Part shown: positions 17,703-26,946 of the stretch, piece by piece | Numbering within the stretch: position 1 is the stretch's first letter | Layout of the letters: the number at the start of each line of letters is the position of its first letter | Assembly (NCBI RefSeq): GCF_002929305.1 | Contig: NZ_PJIO01000001.1 | Span: forward strand, 62,001-126,000 | Direction of reading: 5' to 3' | DNA length: 64,000 nucleotides | Origin: Arthrobacter sp. GMC3 | GTDB taxonomy: Bacteria > Actinomycetota > Actinomycetes > Actinomycetales > Micrococcaceae | Notes under the pieces: model-generated | What the model was told of the DNA's origin: nothing | Databases searched by the model: none | Seen by the model: only the letters and a program-made list of their open reading frames with translations | Made by a program: the position numbers and the translations under genes

Positions 17703-18572
17703 TCAGCTCGGTGCCAGCAGCTCAGCTGTGAGGTTGGCGCGTGCCGGTGCCGCCCACAAATCGCGTCCTCTTTCCGTGCGAAACAGCGGATCGAGGGACA
17801 GCAATTGACGCACGACGCCGGCTCTTCCCTTGGCGAAATCGGGCGCCGTGACGTGGGCGTAGTCCAGCCGCACCCCAGCAAGGTAGCGCGCATAATCTGT
17901 CGGTGACCCGCCCAGGACGGCGAGGTCTGCGTCGCACAGGAGGGCGCCGTCGTGGTCCGCAAGCGTAGGGGAGTGGCTGGCCGTCAGCAGGATCAGTCGC
18001 ACAACCTCCGCCACCTCACCGGCAGGCAACAATCCGGAAAGGTGTGCGTGCGCCAAGTCCGCGGACTCCTGTTCATCGGTTCCTGCCACACCCTTGTACA
18101 CGGCGTCATGGAACCATGCGGCCAGCAGGACGGTGTGCGGCGCAGCGCCGTCCGTGAGTAGATCCAGCGCCTCCAGCATGGCCAGCAAATGAGTGCTCGA
18201 ATGGTAATTTCGGTGGGGTTCGGACCAGCGTTGGAGCAGTTCCGCGCCCAAATCTCCCTGCCCGGGCAGGAGCGTGTCCCAGCGGTATTGCAGCGCCGAA
18301 CCGGTTGACTTTGGCCTGTGCTTGGCCTTAATGCGCAGTCCGGAGGCAACCAGCACCCGCACCAGGTCCTTGCCTGAGATGGGGACGGCCCCTGCCGCCA
18401 CAAGATCCGCATAAATGCGCTCCGGGACGTCATAGTGGTCCAAGTCGAATGCCCGCTTCGTCACCCCAGCCGCTGCAGCGAAGGCGTGAAGCTCGGACAC
18501 TGACGTGTCCGAAATCAGGTGCGAGAACACCGTGCCGTGCGCCGGCCACAGGGGAGGATCGATGAAGATCAT
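17703..18572 (-). CDS. DUF4031-HD fusion protein
   Basis: This 289-aa protein has an N-terminal DUF4031 domain (residues 1-80, MIFIDPPLWPAHGTVFSHLI), then an HD-superfamily phosphohydrolase-like part: NYHSSTHLLAM near 124-134 and WFHDAVY near 154, matching the H...HD metal ligands, and LCDADLAVLGG. HD proteins hydrolyse phosphate esters with metal ions. The role of DUF4031 is unknown. The fusion suggests that both act on the same nucleotide-like substrate. The ATG at 18572 begins with the DUF4031 motif and is therefore secure. Confidence 0.8.
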   Translation of the reverse strand: MIFIDPPLWPAHGTVFSHLISDTSVSELHAFAAAAGVTKRAFDLDHYDVPERIYADLVAAGAVPISGKDLVRVLVASGLRIKAKHRPKSTGSALQYRWDTLLPGQGDLGAELLQRWSEPHRNYHSSTHLLAMLEALDLLTDGAAPHTVLLAAWFHDAVYKGVAGTDEQESADLAHAHLSGLLPAGEVAEVVRLILLTASHSPTLADHDGALLCDADLAVLGGSPTDYARYLAGVRLDYAHVTAPDFAKGRAGVVRQLLSLDPLFRTERGRDLWAAPARANLTAELLAPS

Positions 18573-18679
18573 GGCCCCAGTTTAGGCCCGCCCGGCTCGG
18601 TACCCGCCAGCTGGTGAATGTGCCCGCTCCGGCAACCGCGCATAGACTCACTGCTGTCCAGCAAACAAAGTAAGGGCTA

Positions 18680-19375
18680 GTGGCAATGCGAAACGAAGAT
18701 TCAAGCGTTCAGGCAACATTCAACAACATCGCCCGGCGCTATGACCTGATGAACAGGCTGATGACGCTGGATTCGCACAAAAACTGGTGCCGGGACGTTG
18801 CACAGTTTGCCAGCTCACGGTCAGGGAGCAGCTACCTGGATCTGGCCACAGGAACTGGTGTCATCGCCAGGGCCGTTCGCGAGCTGAATCCCTCTGCCGC
18901 CATCATCGGAGCCGATTTCTCCGAATCCATGCTGGAGATGGCCCGCCATATCGCCGGCAATTCAAGCATCGATTGGCAGTACGCCGACGCGCATGAGCTC
19001 CCCTTCGCGGACGGCGAGTTCGACGCCGTGACGCACGGATACCTGCTCAGGAATGTGAGTGACCTGGACCGTGTTTTGGCCGAACAGTTCCGGGTCCTCA
19101 AGCCCGGAGGAGTCCTCGCAGCGCTGGAAACGTCACCGCCCGCAGGCCTCCTTGGGCCGTTCATCCGCGTCGGAATGCGCGTGGTTGTACCGACACTGGG
19201 GACGCTCATCGGCCGGGACCGTGACGCCTACAAGTACCTGGTGAGCTCAACCCTTGGATTCCTGAGCCCTGAAGCACTGCGGCTCCGATTCCATCAGGCC
19301 GGGTTTGTGGACGTCCAGGTGAAGCCCAAATTCATGGGCACCAACATGATTTGGACGGCCAGCAAACCCGGCTAG
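18680..19375 (+). CDS. UbiE/MenG-like SAM methyltransferase
   Basis: This 231-aa methyltransferase has the UbiE/MenG signature FNNIARRYDLMNRLMTL and HKNW near the N-terminus, SAM motif I YLDLATGTGVIARA, motif II-like acidic ADFSESML, and the late YKYLVSSTLGF region. MenG methylates demethylmenaquinone; this is likely but the family also includes others, and no other menaquinone genes are nearby. AAGG precedes GTG 18680; ATG 18686 is an alternative. It is convergent with the MerR gene. Confidence 0.82.
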   Translation: MAMRNEDSSVQATFNNIARRYDLMNRLMTLDSHKNWCRDVAQFASSRSGSSYLDLATGTGVIARAVRELNPSAAIIGADFSESMLEMARHIAGNSSIDWQYADAHELPFADGEFDAVTHGYLLRNVSDLDRVLAEQFRVLKPGGVLAALETSPPAGLLGPFIRVGMRVVVPTLGTLIGRDRDAYKYLVSSTLGFLSPEALRLRFHQAGFVDVQVKPKFMGTNMIWTASKPG

Positions 19376-19388
19376 GTGGTGCCGGTGA

Positions 19389-20153
19389 CTACAGATCCCG
19401 CTCGGCGTAAGTTGTCAAGACATCCCTGACAAATGTTGCTCCCGCCAGTCCGCCGTAGTTGGCCGCGAACCTTTCGTCGGAAACGTACATTTGCGCCAAT
19501 CCCAGGACGTATCCCTTCATGTCACCGCCGGGCTTCGAAGCCGGGGTGCCGGGAACTGAGGCCAGCCACGCCACATGGCGTTGCGCAAGCTCCTGCGCCT
19601 GAGTCGAATCCGGTGCCACCGTGCTGGTGGACGCGGCAATCCAGTCGCTGTTCAGGGCGGCGACCAGCTCCTTCAACTCTTGCTTTTCAAGCGGCAACAT
19701 GCCCCGCCACCAGGTGTCGCCGCGGGCATAGGCGTCCTTTCCCCAGCGCTGTTCCACCTCGTCCTTGTATTGTGTGTGGTCAAAGCCGTCAAACATGTTC
19801 TCGGCCATGATTTCCTCGCCTTTCTCTTGTGCTGCAATGGTTTTCTCGACGGACTCAATCAACCTGCCAAGCCGCTGCTGCTCCGCACGCAGCCACAGCA
19901 CGTGTGCCGCCAACGCCTCGGTGGGGGAAGTTTCATGCTTGAGTACGGCAGCGATAGCGGGCAGTCCCAGCCCCAGCTCGCGCAACAGTAGGATGCGCTG
20001 CAGGCGCACCAACGATGCTTGGTCGTAATGCCTGTAACCATTGCTGGCAATGCGGCTCGGCACCAGCAAGCCAATGTCGCCATAGTGGCGCAAAGTCCGG
20101 CTTGTGGTGCCCGTCAGGGACGCGACTTGCTGAATTGAAAGGTCCATAGCCAC
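19389..20153 (-). CDS. MerR-family regulator with TipAS ligand domain
   Basis: This 254-aa regulator has an N-terminal MerR HTH (SIQQVASLTGTTSRTLRHYG, then ASNGYRHYD), a dimerisation coiled coil (about 80-115), and a C-terminal TipAS domain beginning near MFDGFDHTQYKDEVEQRWG. TipA-like proteins bind drugs or peptides and activate transcription. A perfect palindrome 11 bases upstream of the start is a likely autoregulatory operator. Start codon is GTG 20153 or ATG 20147. Confidence 0.9.
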   Translation of the reverse strand: MAMDLSIQQVASLTGTTSRTLRHYGDIGLLVPSRIASNGYRHYDQASLVRLQRILLLRELGLGLPAIAAVLKHETSPTEALAAHVLWLRAEQQRLGRLIESVEKTIAAQEKGEEIMAENMFDGFDHTQYKDEVEQRWGKDAYARGDTWWRGMLPLEKQELKELVAALNSDWIAASTSTVAPDSTQAQELAQRHVAWLASVPGTPASKPGGDMKGYVLGLAQMYVSDERFAANYGGLAGATFVRDVLTTYAERDL

Positions 20154-20163
20154 AACGCTAAAG

Positions 20164-20180
20164 CTTGACGCTGCGTCAAG
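20164..20180. promoter_or_regulatory. MerR-type operator palindrome
   Basis: This is a perfect 8+1+8 palindrome, CTTGACGC-T-GCGTCAAG. It lies between the start of the TipA-like gene and the HspR-type site of clpB. MerR regulators bind such palindromes between a promoter's -35 and -10, and the position is right for autoregulation. The assignment to this gene is inferred from location. Confidence 0.65.
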
Positions 20181-20233
20181 GTCAAGTTAATTTTCCAGGC
20201 GGGAAAGATTCTGGAATAAGATCCCCCATAACT

Positions 20234-20258
20234 AAGTTGAGCGTAATAGACTCAACTT
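20234..20258 (+). promoter_or_regulatory. HAIR-like operator (HspR type) upstream of clpB
   Basis: The sequence AAGTTGAG-N9-CTCAACTT is an 8-bp inverted repeat matching the core TTGAG-N9-CTCAA of the HspR-associated inverted repeat (CTTGAGT-N7-ACTCAAG). It lies 52 bases upstream of clpB. In actinobacteria HspR represses clpB and dnaK through HAIR sites, so clpB is likely heat-inducible. The T and A next to the core in the consensus are not conserved here. Confidence 0.7.
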
Positions 20259-20309
20259 TGTAGGAGCTGAGTCGCCCCCAATTTTCGACAGCTAACGAAA
20301 GGACCTCTC

Positions 20310-22931
20310 TTGGACGCCAAATTCACCACAAAGAGCCAGGAGGCTCTTTCCGCCGCGGCCATGAACGCCTCAACGGCCGGTAATCCAACGGTGGAACCCG
20401 CCCATCTGCTCAAAGCCCTTATGGATCAGCGTCAAGGTGTTGCCGTGGCGCTGCTGAAGGGCGCCGGTGTTGACCCGGATGAGGTCAGCGTCGCCGCCAG
20501 TGCAGCGATCCGCAACCTCCCGTCGTCGTCGGGCACATCGGTTGCCCAAGCCCAGCTCAGCCGCAACACCCTGCTGGCCGTTCAGGCCGCGCAGCAGGAG
20601 GCCGAGAAGATGGGTGACAGCTACGTTTCCACCGAGCACCTGCTCCTTGGCCTGGCGGTCGACGCCGGCGAAACAGGAACTGCCTTGCGGCACGCAGGAG
20701 CCACCAAGGCTGCGCTCGATGCTGCGCTGCCCTCTGTTCGGGGGGAGGGGAAGGTTACCTCGCCCGATCCAGAGAACACCTTCGAGGCGCTGGAAAAGTA
20801 CGGCGTGGACATGACGGCCATCGCCCGCACCGGCAAGCTTGACCCCGTGATTGGGCGCGACTCCGAGATTCGCCGCGTGGTCCAGGTCCTGAGCCGGCGC
20901 ACCAAGAACAACCCGGTTCTGATCGGGGAGCCCGGTGTCGGCAAGACCGCCGTCGTCGAGGGCCTGGCCCAGCGCATGGTGGCGGGCGACGTGCCCGAGT
21001 CCTTGCGTGGGAAGACCCTGATCAGCCTGGACCTTGCCGCCATGGTGGCCGGGGCCAAGTACCGTGGCGAATTTGAGGAGCGCCTCAAGGCCGTGCTGGA
21101 GGAGATCAAGGCCTCGGACGGGCAGATTGTCACGTTCATTGACGAGATCCACACAGTGGTGGGTGCCGGCGCATCCGAGGGATCCATGGACGCGGGCAAC
21201 ATGCTCAAGCCCATGCTGGCTCGCGGCGAGTTGCGCCTCATCGGCGCCACCACCCTGGACGAATACCGGGAGAACATCGAAAAGGACCCGGCGCTGGAGC
21301 GCCGTTTCCAGCAGGTCTACGTTGGTGAGCCCAGTGTTGAGGACACCATTGGTATCCTGCGCGGGTTGAAGGAGCGCTACGAGGCTCACCATAAGGTGGC
21401 CATTGCCGACTCCGCGCTGGTTGCCGCCGCAACACTGTCCAGCCGCTACATCAGCGGCCGGCAGCTGCCGGATAAGGCCATCGACCTGATGGATGAGGCG
21501 GCCTCACGGCTGCGCATGGAGATCGACTCGGCACCGGAGGAGATCGACCAGCTCCGCCGCGCCGTGGACCGGCTGACCATGGAGGAACTGGCACTTAGCG
21601 GCGAGACGGACGCAGCCTCGGTGGAGCGTCTAGAAGCGCTGCGTGCTGACATGGCCGACAAAAAGGAAGAACTGGCCGGACTCAATGCGCGTTGGGAGGC
21701 CGAGAAGGCCGGGCTGAACCGCGTGGGTGATTTGAAGGCCAAGCTGGACGAGCTGCGTTCCATTGCGGACAAGGCACAGCGCGACGGCGATCTGGAGCAG
21801 GCTTCCCGGATCCTGTACGGGGAAATCCCGGCGTTGCAGCGCCAGTTGGAGGCTGCCGCCGCCGAGGAGGAGTCCATCGACAAGCCCGATCTGATGGTGG
21901 CCGAAGAAGTCACTGCCGACGACATTGCCGAGGTCATCTCGGCGTGGACGGGCATCCCGGCCGGGCGCATGCTCCAGGGTGAAAGCCAGAAGCTGTTGCA
22001 GATGGAACATGTGCTGGGGTCCCGGCTGATCGGCCAGTCCAAGGCCGTGACGGCGGTGTCGGACGCGGTCCGCCGCGCCCGGGCCGGGATCAACGATCCC
22101 GACCGGCCCACGGGTTCGTTCTTGTTCTTGGGGCCCACCGGTGTGGGTAAGACGGAGCTTGCGAAGGCACTTGCCGACTTCCTCTTCGACGACGAACGCG
22201 CCATGATCCGCATCGACATGAGCGAGTACTCCGAGAAGCACTCGGTCTCGCGCCTGGTCGGTGCGCCTCCGGGCTACGTCGGCTACGACGAGGGTGGGCA
22301 GCTGACGGAGGCCGTGCGCCGTCGGCCCTACTCTGTGGTGCTGCTGGATGAGGTCGAGAAGGCCCACCCGGAGGTCTTTGACATCCTTTTGCAGGTGTTC
22401 GACGACGGCCGCCTCACCGACGGGCAAGGACGCACGGTCGATTTCCGCAACGTCATTGTGGTGTTGACCTCCAACCTGGGCTCACAGTTCCTGGTGGACC
22501 AGAACCTGTCAGAGGCCGAAAAGCGCAAGTTGGTCATGTCTGTGGTGGAGTCTTCCTTTAAGCCGGAGTTCCTGAACCGGCTCGATGAGATCGTCATGTT
22601 TGACGCCCTCAGTGTCGAAGAGTTGTCACGGATTGTCGACTTGCAGGTACAGGCCCTTGCCGGCCGCCTGCATGACCGTCGACTGACCCTGGAGGTCACC
22701 GATGCGGCCAAGTCGTGGCTGGCCTTCACCGGATACGACCCGGCCTACGGTGCCCGTCCGCTGCGCCGTCTGGTGCAACGCCAAATCGGTGACCAGCTGG
22801 CTAAGGCGATCCTCTCCGGTGAAATCACCGATGGGGACACCGTACTGGTGGACACGGCATCGGACTTCGACACCCTGACGCTGGATGATGTTTCAGCGGG
22901 GGATGCCGGACTGAGCGTCACGCGTAAGTAG
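20310..22931 (+). CDS. clpB: ATP-dependent chaperone ClpB
   Basis: This 873-aa cytoplasmic disaggregase works with DnaK to rescue aggregated proteins. Domains: Clp_N repeats (1-145), AAA+ 1 with Walker A GEPGVGKT at 206-213 and Walker [10 protein letters not shown], the coiled-coil middle domain (about 410-530), AAA+ 2 with Walker A GPTGVGKT near 608 and [14 protein letters not shown], then the C-terminal D2-small domain. The start is TTG 20310 preceded by GAAAGGA. It follows an HspR-type operator, and a strong terminator follows. Length is usual for actinobacterial ClpB. Confidence 0.98.
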   Translation: MDAKFTTKSQEALSAAAMNASTAGNPTVEPAHLLKALMDQRQGVAVALLKGAGVDPDEVSVAASAAIRNLPSSSGTSVAQAQLSRNTLLAVQAAQQEAEKMGDSYVSTEHLLLGLAVDAGETGTALRHAGATKAALDAALPSVRGEGKVTSPDPENTFEALEKYGVDMTAIARTGKLDPVIGRDSEIRRVVQVLSRRTKNNPVLIGEPGVGKTAVVEGLAQRMVAGDVPESLRGKTLISLDLAAMVAGAKYRGEFEERLKAVLEEIKASDGQIVTFIDEIHTVVGAGASEGSMDAGNMLKPMLARGELRLIGATTLDEYRENIEKDPALERRFQQVYVGEPSVEDTIGILRGLKERYEAHHKVAIADSALVAAATLSSRYISGRQLPDKAIDLMDEAASRLRMEIDSAPEEIDQLRRAVDRLTMEELALSGETDAASVERLEALRADMADKKEELAGLNARWEAEKAGLNRVGDLKAKLDELRSIADKAQRDGDLEQASRILYGEIPALQRQLEAAAAEEESIDKPDLMVAEEVTADDIAEVISAWTGIPAGRMLQGESQKLLQMEHVLGSRLIGQSKAVTAVSDAVRRARAGINDPDRPTGSFLFLGPTGVGKTELAKALADFLFDDERAMIRIDMSEYSEKHSVSRLVGAPPGYVGYDEGGQLTEAVRRRPYSVVLLDEVEKAHPEVFDILLQVFDDGRLTDGQGRTVDFRNVIVVLTSNLGSQFLVDQNLSEAEKRKLVMSVVESSFKPEFLNRLDEIVMFDALSVEELSRIVDLQVQALAGRLHDRRLTLEVTDAAKSWLAFTGYDPAYGARPLRRLVQRQIGDQLAKAILSGEITDGDTVLVDTASDFDTLTLDDVSAGDAGLSVTRK

Positions 22932-22945
22932 TACCTGCACAGTAC

Positions 22946-22987
22946 AAAGGGCTGTCCCGGTGGAATAATCCACCGGGACAGCCCTTT
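22946..22987. terminator. Rho-independent terminator, bidirectional
   Basis: This perfect 19-bp stem (AAAGGGCTGTCCCGGTGGA and its complement) with a 4-base ATAA loop ends in TTT on both strands. It lies between clpB and the convergent septum-domain gene, so it serves both. Confidence 0.92.
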
Positions 22988-23009
22988 GCGTTGCTTTGCC
23001 GTTTGCGGG

Positions 23010-24647
23010 CTAGGAGATGAACGATTCCTTCAAATTGTCACCTGACGGGTCAACGATGATGCACTGAATGGTGCGATCGCCGTTGTCCCAGGACCCTGAG
23101 GTCGGGAAGACGTTGAAGGACTTCAGGCCCTTGTAGGACTTTGCCGCATCCGTCAGGGAAACGGCACCACACACATCGGCGGCCTTGGCCTTGACGGTAT
23201 CCGCTCCGGGGAAGGTGTCTGTCATGCTGTACTCGAACGTGCCAACCACCTGTGCCGCGTGCGGGGTACTGCACAGGACGACGTCGGCGGGCTTGGTTAC
23301 TGTGGTGAATCCGCGCAGGCAGTCAGCCTCCAGCCACTCCAGGGGCTTGGCCTGCTCCACGATGAGCCCGCTTGCGCCGGCCGCATCCGAGGCGGGGGTG
23401 CTCGCGTTGTCGCTGGCAGCCGATGTCGCCGTGGGCTTGGCGGTATCGCCCGCATCCGACTTTCCGCCGCCTCCGAGCAATCCGACCAGAATCCAGATCA
23501 GCAAGATAATGAGGGCCACGCCCACCACTGCCACGCCCAAAATGATGAACAACTTGTTCTTGTTTCCCGGTGATCCCTGGCCGGGGCCCTGCGGACCCTG
23601 CGGACCACCGGGCATTCCGGGACCCTGCGGGCCTCCAGGGAACCCTGGTCCTTGCGGGCCGCCCTGCCACGGCGCACCCGGCTGGCCCGGGTAGCCGGGA
23701 ACCGGTGGGACAGGCGGAACGCCGGGCTGCACAGCGCCCTGTCCCGCATTGGCCTGAGCCGGCCCGCCCTGGGCGGCGCCATGCTGCGTGGGTGCACCAT
23801 ACGGCGGCTGGGGCCCTGCCTGGACAGGAGCACCGTAAGGCGGCGGGGGAACCGGTGTTCCGGGTGTGCCGTAGGGTGCTGGGTTTCCGGGCTTCGGCTG
23901 GGCGTCGGCCGGGGCCACAGGAGTGGCCCCGGGCTGGCCGGGTGCCGGCTCGCCCTGAGCAGAATTCTGAGACGCGGCCAGTGCGGCTGCGTCTACTACG
24001 CCCTGGGCCACCTGGCCGGGGGACTGCCACGCGTTGGCCCTGGGCTGCCACTGTGTTTCGGGACGACGCCAGCCGGAACCGTCGTCCACACTGCGACCAA
24101 TGTGGGATGACGCTGCCTCGGGTCCGCTGCCCGCAGGGGTGGCTTCTGCAGCTGGGGCCTGCTCGGGAGGTGCGGTCGGGCGTGGCGGAACGGGTGCATT
24201 CGACGCAGGCTCAGCCGTGTCAGCGGCGGCCGGCTCAACTGCGCCAGGCGCCGTCGTGGCCGGGGGAGTCCAAGGGTTGTTGGCCACGGGGGGCTTGGTG
24301 AAATCGGTGCGCAGGACGGTGGACTCATCCACGTCCCAGTCGCCATGCGTGGCGGGGGCGTCAAAGGCGATGCCCGTTTTCGGGATGGAGGCGATGACTT
24401 CCGACGCCGGCAGCTCAGCCGAATGTTCGGCTTGGCGTTCAACCTCGGCGGCCTCGGCGGCGACCTCCTCCAGATTCACGCTTTCGGCGACATCGGGGCT
24501 GATCTCAGCGGAATCCAGCTGAGGTTCGGCAAATTCGTAGTCCGATTCGGGGAGCTCTGCGGACTCAGTCGTTGCCGCGTCGTCCGCGCCAGGTACCGGA
24601 GGTTTCGCCTCGGCCTGCTGATCGTTTCCGTTTTCCTGGTCGTTCAT
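23010..24647 (-). CDS. Septum-formation-domain membrane protein, Pro/Gly-rich
   Basis: This 545-aa protein has three parts: an acidic, Pro/Ala-rich N-terminal half and Gly/Pro/Gln-rich repeats (GPQGP, PYGAP) up to about 360; a single membrane helix near 365-395 (LFIILGVAVVGVALIILLIW); and an extracellular C-terminal domain with Cys pairs (DCLRGF..VVLCSTPHAAQVVGTF..DVCGAV..QCIIVDP) matching the Septum_form family. The family is linked by homology to division or growth in actinobacteria, but this is not established here. GGAAGG precedes ATG 24647. Convergent with clpB. Confidence 0.8.
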   Translation of the reverse strand: MNDQENGNDQQAEAKPPVPGADDAATTESAELPESDYEFAEPQLDSAEISPDVAESVNLEEVAAEAAEVERQAEHSAELPASEVIASIPKTGIAFDAPATHGDWDVDESTVLRTDFTKPPVANNPWTPPATTAPGAVEPAAADTAEPASNAPVPPRPTAPPEQAPAAEATPAGSGPEAASSHIGRSVDDGSGWRRPETQWQPRANAWQSPGQVAQGVVDAAALAASQNSAQGEPAPGQPGATPVAPADAQPKPGNPAPYGTPGTPVPPPPYGAPVQAGPQPPYGAPTQHGAAQGGPAQANAGQGAVQPGVPPVPPVPGYPGQPGAPWQGGPQGPGFPGGPQGPGMPGGPQGPQGPGQGSPGNKNKLFIILGVAVVGVALIILLIWILVGLLGGGGKSDAGDTAKPTATSAASDNASTPASDAAGASGLIVEQAKPLEWLEADCLRGFTTVTKPADVVLCSTPHAAQVVGTFEYSMTDTFPGADTVKAKAADVCGAVSLTDAAKSYKGLKSFNVFPTSGSWDNGDRTIQCIIVDPSGDNLKESFIS

Positions 24648-24975
24648 GACGAACGTTCCTTCCCTGCCGCACAGAGGTGCGGCGCAATCTTATTGCGTGA
24701 ACAGGGAAAATTTCTTTGCGCCAGAAACTTTGGCCCACAGCGCAAATATTGCTTCCCCCGCGGGAATTAACTCCCCATATATGTGACTCTACCGAACATT
24801 ACGGGGGTGTTTGAGAATATTCCAGACACGGCGGTGGGGAGAACAACCCATGGGCGGGCGCGGTTGGTGCAGAACTAATGTAATCTAGGAGTACGACAAA
24901 TTGACCGAATATTCCGGAGCCTCGCTCTCAGCCCGAGCGACCACCTCCGGTCCAAGTGTAAAAGGGGGTCACGCC
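24648..24975. other. Divergent intergenic region
   Basis: The 328 bases separate the septum-domain gene and the DUF3073 gene. The only clear element is a ribosome-site-like GGGGG upstream of ATG 24976. An A/T-rich stretch (24761-24800) is the probable promoter region for the septum gene. I can recognise no RNA gene or terminator. Confidence 0.4.
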
Positions 24976-25206
24976 ATGGGGCGCGGCCGTCAAAAGGCGA
25001 AGGCAACCAAGCAGGCTCGGGACATTAAGTACTACTCCCCGAACACTGATTATTCAGCTCTGCAAAAAGAGCTCGGTGGAACTACTCGGCGAGCCCCGAG
25101 CCGTCACATTGAGGTTCCTGCAGAGCCCGATTATTCAGCATATGAAGACAAATATGCGGATCAGTTTGAGGAAGACGACGACGTGGACACCCGCCGTATT
25201 GGCTAG
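24976..25206 (+). CDS. DUF3073 family protein
   Basis: This 76-aa protein begins MGRGRQKAKATKQARDIKYY and contains SPNTDYSALQKEL, the core of DUF3073, with an acidic C-terminus (DQFEEDDDVDTRRIG). The family is restricted to actinobacteria and its function is unknown. The basic N-terminus suggests nucleic-acid binding, but this is a guess. ATG 24976 is preferred over upstream in-frame codons because GGGGG lies 8 bases upstream and the family starts here. Confidence 0.85.
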   Translation: MGRGRQKAKATKQARDIKYYSPNTDYSALQKELGGTTRRAPSRHIEVPAEPDYSAYEDKYADQFEEDDDVDTRRIG

Positions 25207-25307
25207 GACCGCTTAGACACCAAACGCAACAAACCCTGCACGACGCACAGCAAATAAGCTGAGGCGACGGGCGGGGATTTTGTTGTCCCCGCGACCCCCA
25301 GATCTCT

Positions 25308-25865
25308 CTAGTCTTGTTTCGCAGGCTGCCCGACACACCGCAGGCGGATTTGAGTCGCAGCTGCAGAAGCTGAATCGATCGTGGCCGCGTCTGTGGGGGC
25401 CAATGCTTTGGTGAGGTAAATGCGCAGGCTAGAAGCGTCGCCGTCGGGCATGAAGATTGACTCGGGGAGCAACGCCTGAAGCGCGGCTGCCTGGGTGTAG
25501 CCGGATTTTGGTGCAGCAATAATCACGCCCGGCGGTTGCTTGCCGCTGGGGACTTTGAGGGCGTGGGCTTGCTGATTGCCCACCGTGCCGACTCCAACGC
25601 CGCGATCCTTGAGGAGCTGGGCAGCGTCGGCGGCAACCCCTGCCGTTCCGGAGGCGTTGTAGACGTCCACACTCCAGCCGCCAAGCGCCGCCTTGTCCAC
25701 TAGTTGAGTGGGGCAGGGCGGGGGCGTCGCAGGCAAGAATCGTCCGGCGGCGCTGCCAAGTCCCAAGCCGAGAGCTGCCGCTGCCGTTGCCGCCACTGCT
25801 GCCGCCACGGTAAAAAATGCCAGTAACTTCAATGGTTCGCCGGCATGCTGCTTGGCGACCGTCAC
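25308..25865 (-). CDS. LytR_C-domain membrane protein
   Basis: This 185-aa protein has one N-terminal membrane helix (about 13-40), then a LytR C-terminal-like domain (VDVYNASGTAGVAADAAQLL, DRGVGVGTVGNQQ, VIIAAPKSGYTQAAALQALL). Such domains accompany LytR-CpsA-Psr ligases of the cell wall, but the catalytic part is missing here. The first ATG overlaps the stop of the carboxypeptidase gene (ATGA), so the two are co-translated and probably act on the envelope. Confidence 0.85.
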   Translation of the reverse strand: MTVAKQHAGEPLKLLAFFTVAAAVAATAAAALGLGLGSAAGRFLPATPPPCPTQLVDKAALGGWSVDVYNASGTAGVAADAAQLLKDRGVGVGTVGNQQAHALKVPSGKQPPGVIIAAPKSGYTQAAALQALLPESIFMPDGDASSLRIYLTKALAPTDAATIDSASAAATQIRLRCVGQPAKQD

Positions 25866-26782
25866 GGCGTGCTCAGCGCTTTCGCAACGCCGGTAGCTGC
25901 GGGCACTGCGCGGACAGAAGAGAGCAGTTGCTGGGCCTCAGTCATGGCATCGGCCGACGACTTTCCGGCACCCATGACGGCTCCCACCACCATGGTTGGT
26001 CCTCCGCCAAGGCTCACGTGGGCGGCAAACATGAACACACCGCCGGCCTCGGGAGTGGTCCCGGTTTTCAAGCCCACTATGCCGGTCTGGCCCAGGAGAG
26101 AGTTGGTATTACTGACAGGCCCATAGCCTGGAATGAGTGCAGTTTCCTGACCCACGATCGCCGCAATCGTTGGATTCTGCATCGCTGCACGGGCCAGAAG
26201 TGCCAGATCGCCCGCCGTGCTGGTAGTGGAGGAGTCGTAGCCGCTGGCATCGGAACCGATGGTGGTGGATTGCATGCCCAGCGATTTCACAAAGCTGGTG
26301 GCTGACTGCCGGTAGGCATCCATAGAACCGAAGGCCCAAACCGCCAGGGTATCGGCAATGTTGTTTGCCGAGGGGAGGAGCATCGCCTGGAGCATGGTGT
26401 ACTGGCTCATGTTCATGCCTCTGTAGACGGGCAGGTAGGTTCCCCCGCGCTTGGCATAGTCTTCGTAGAGCTCCACATCAGCGCCATCCATGACAACGGA
26501 CGGGCCCTGGGCACCCACCGCCAAGGGATGCTCCTTAAGTACCACCAGCGCAGTGATCACCTTGGCCGTGCTGGCGGTGGGCCGGGGCTTTGCATGCGGA
26601 TTACTTACCTCCGGGGCGGCGTTTGCCAAGGTGGCCAGGCTGGCGTCCATGGCGGGCCAGCGGACCTGAACTGCCAAGGACGGAAGAGTCTCATCTCGTG
26701 GTGAGGCGTCACTGGCACAACCCGTCAGGGCAAATACCAGGACGGCAACTAGGGCTAGGGCTCGCGTACGGAATGGTTGCAT
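25862..26782 (-). CDS. D-alanyl-D-alanine carboxypeptidase-like lipoprotein (S11)
   Basis: This 306-aa envelope protein has a lipobox LTGC (Cys22), then a penicillin-binding S11 core: STAK at 71-74 (catalytic Ser71), SAN at 138-140 and KTGT at 239-242. It should trim the terminal D-Ala from peptidoglycan stem peptides. It is shorter than DacA and lacks the C-terminal membrane anchor, as expected for a lipid-anchored form. It is coupled to the LytR_C gene and divergent from the OmpR-type regulator. Confidence 0.88.
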   Translation of the reverse strand: MQPFRTRALALVAVLVFALTGCASDASPRDETLPSLAVQVRWPAMDASLATLANAAPEVSNPHAKPRPTASTAKVITALVVLKEHPLAVGAQGPSVVMDGADVELYEDYAKRGGTYLPVYRGMNMSQYTMLQAMLLPSANNIADTLAVWAFGSMDAYRQSATSFVKSLGMQSTTIGSDASGYDSSTTSTAGDLALLARAAMQNPTIAAIVGQETALIPGYGPVSNTNSLLGQTGIVGLKTGTTPEAGGVFMFAAHVSLGGGPTMVVGAVMGAGKSSADAMTEAQQLLSSVRAVPAATGVAKALSTP

Positions 26783-26806
26783 AATCCCACGCTAGGAAGC
26801 CAATAT

Positions 26807-26844
26807 CTGTGACGTGTTCTGACTTTGTCACCAACGTGTCACAG
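26807..26844. promoter_or_regulatory. Inverted repeat in a divergent promoter region
   Basis: CTGTGAC (26807-26813) and GTCACAG (26838-26844), with another GTCAC between (26826-26830), form an interrupted palindrome in the 164-base gap between the carboxypeptidase and two-component genes. It is a candidate binding site for the adjacent response regulator. It does not fit the 16-bp CRP/GlxR spacing. Confidence 0.35.
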
Positions 26845-26946
26845 AATTCCCAAACGGCGCATGATCGCGCCCGACCCGCCCAGACCCGCCATAGGATGGA
26901 GCCATAAAACAATGGAAAATCGTGCCTAACAACGCCGGGGGAAACT

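Noticed and set aside
20370..21392. Open frame antisense to clpB
   Set aside because: Shadow of a highly conserved gene; no ribosome site or family.
24901..24975. Longer start for DUF3073
   Set aside because: The extra 25 residues are not in the family and the best ribosome site is directly before ATG 24976.
26807..26844. CRP/GlxR site between carboxypeptidase and response regulator
   Set aside because: The TGTGAC/GTCACA halves are too far apart (24 bases) for the 16-bp Crp site.
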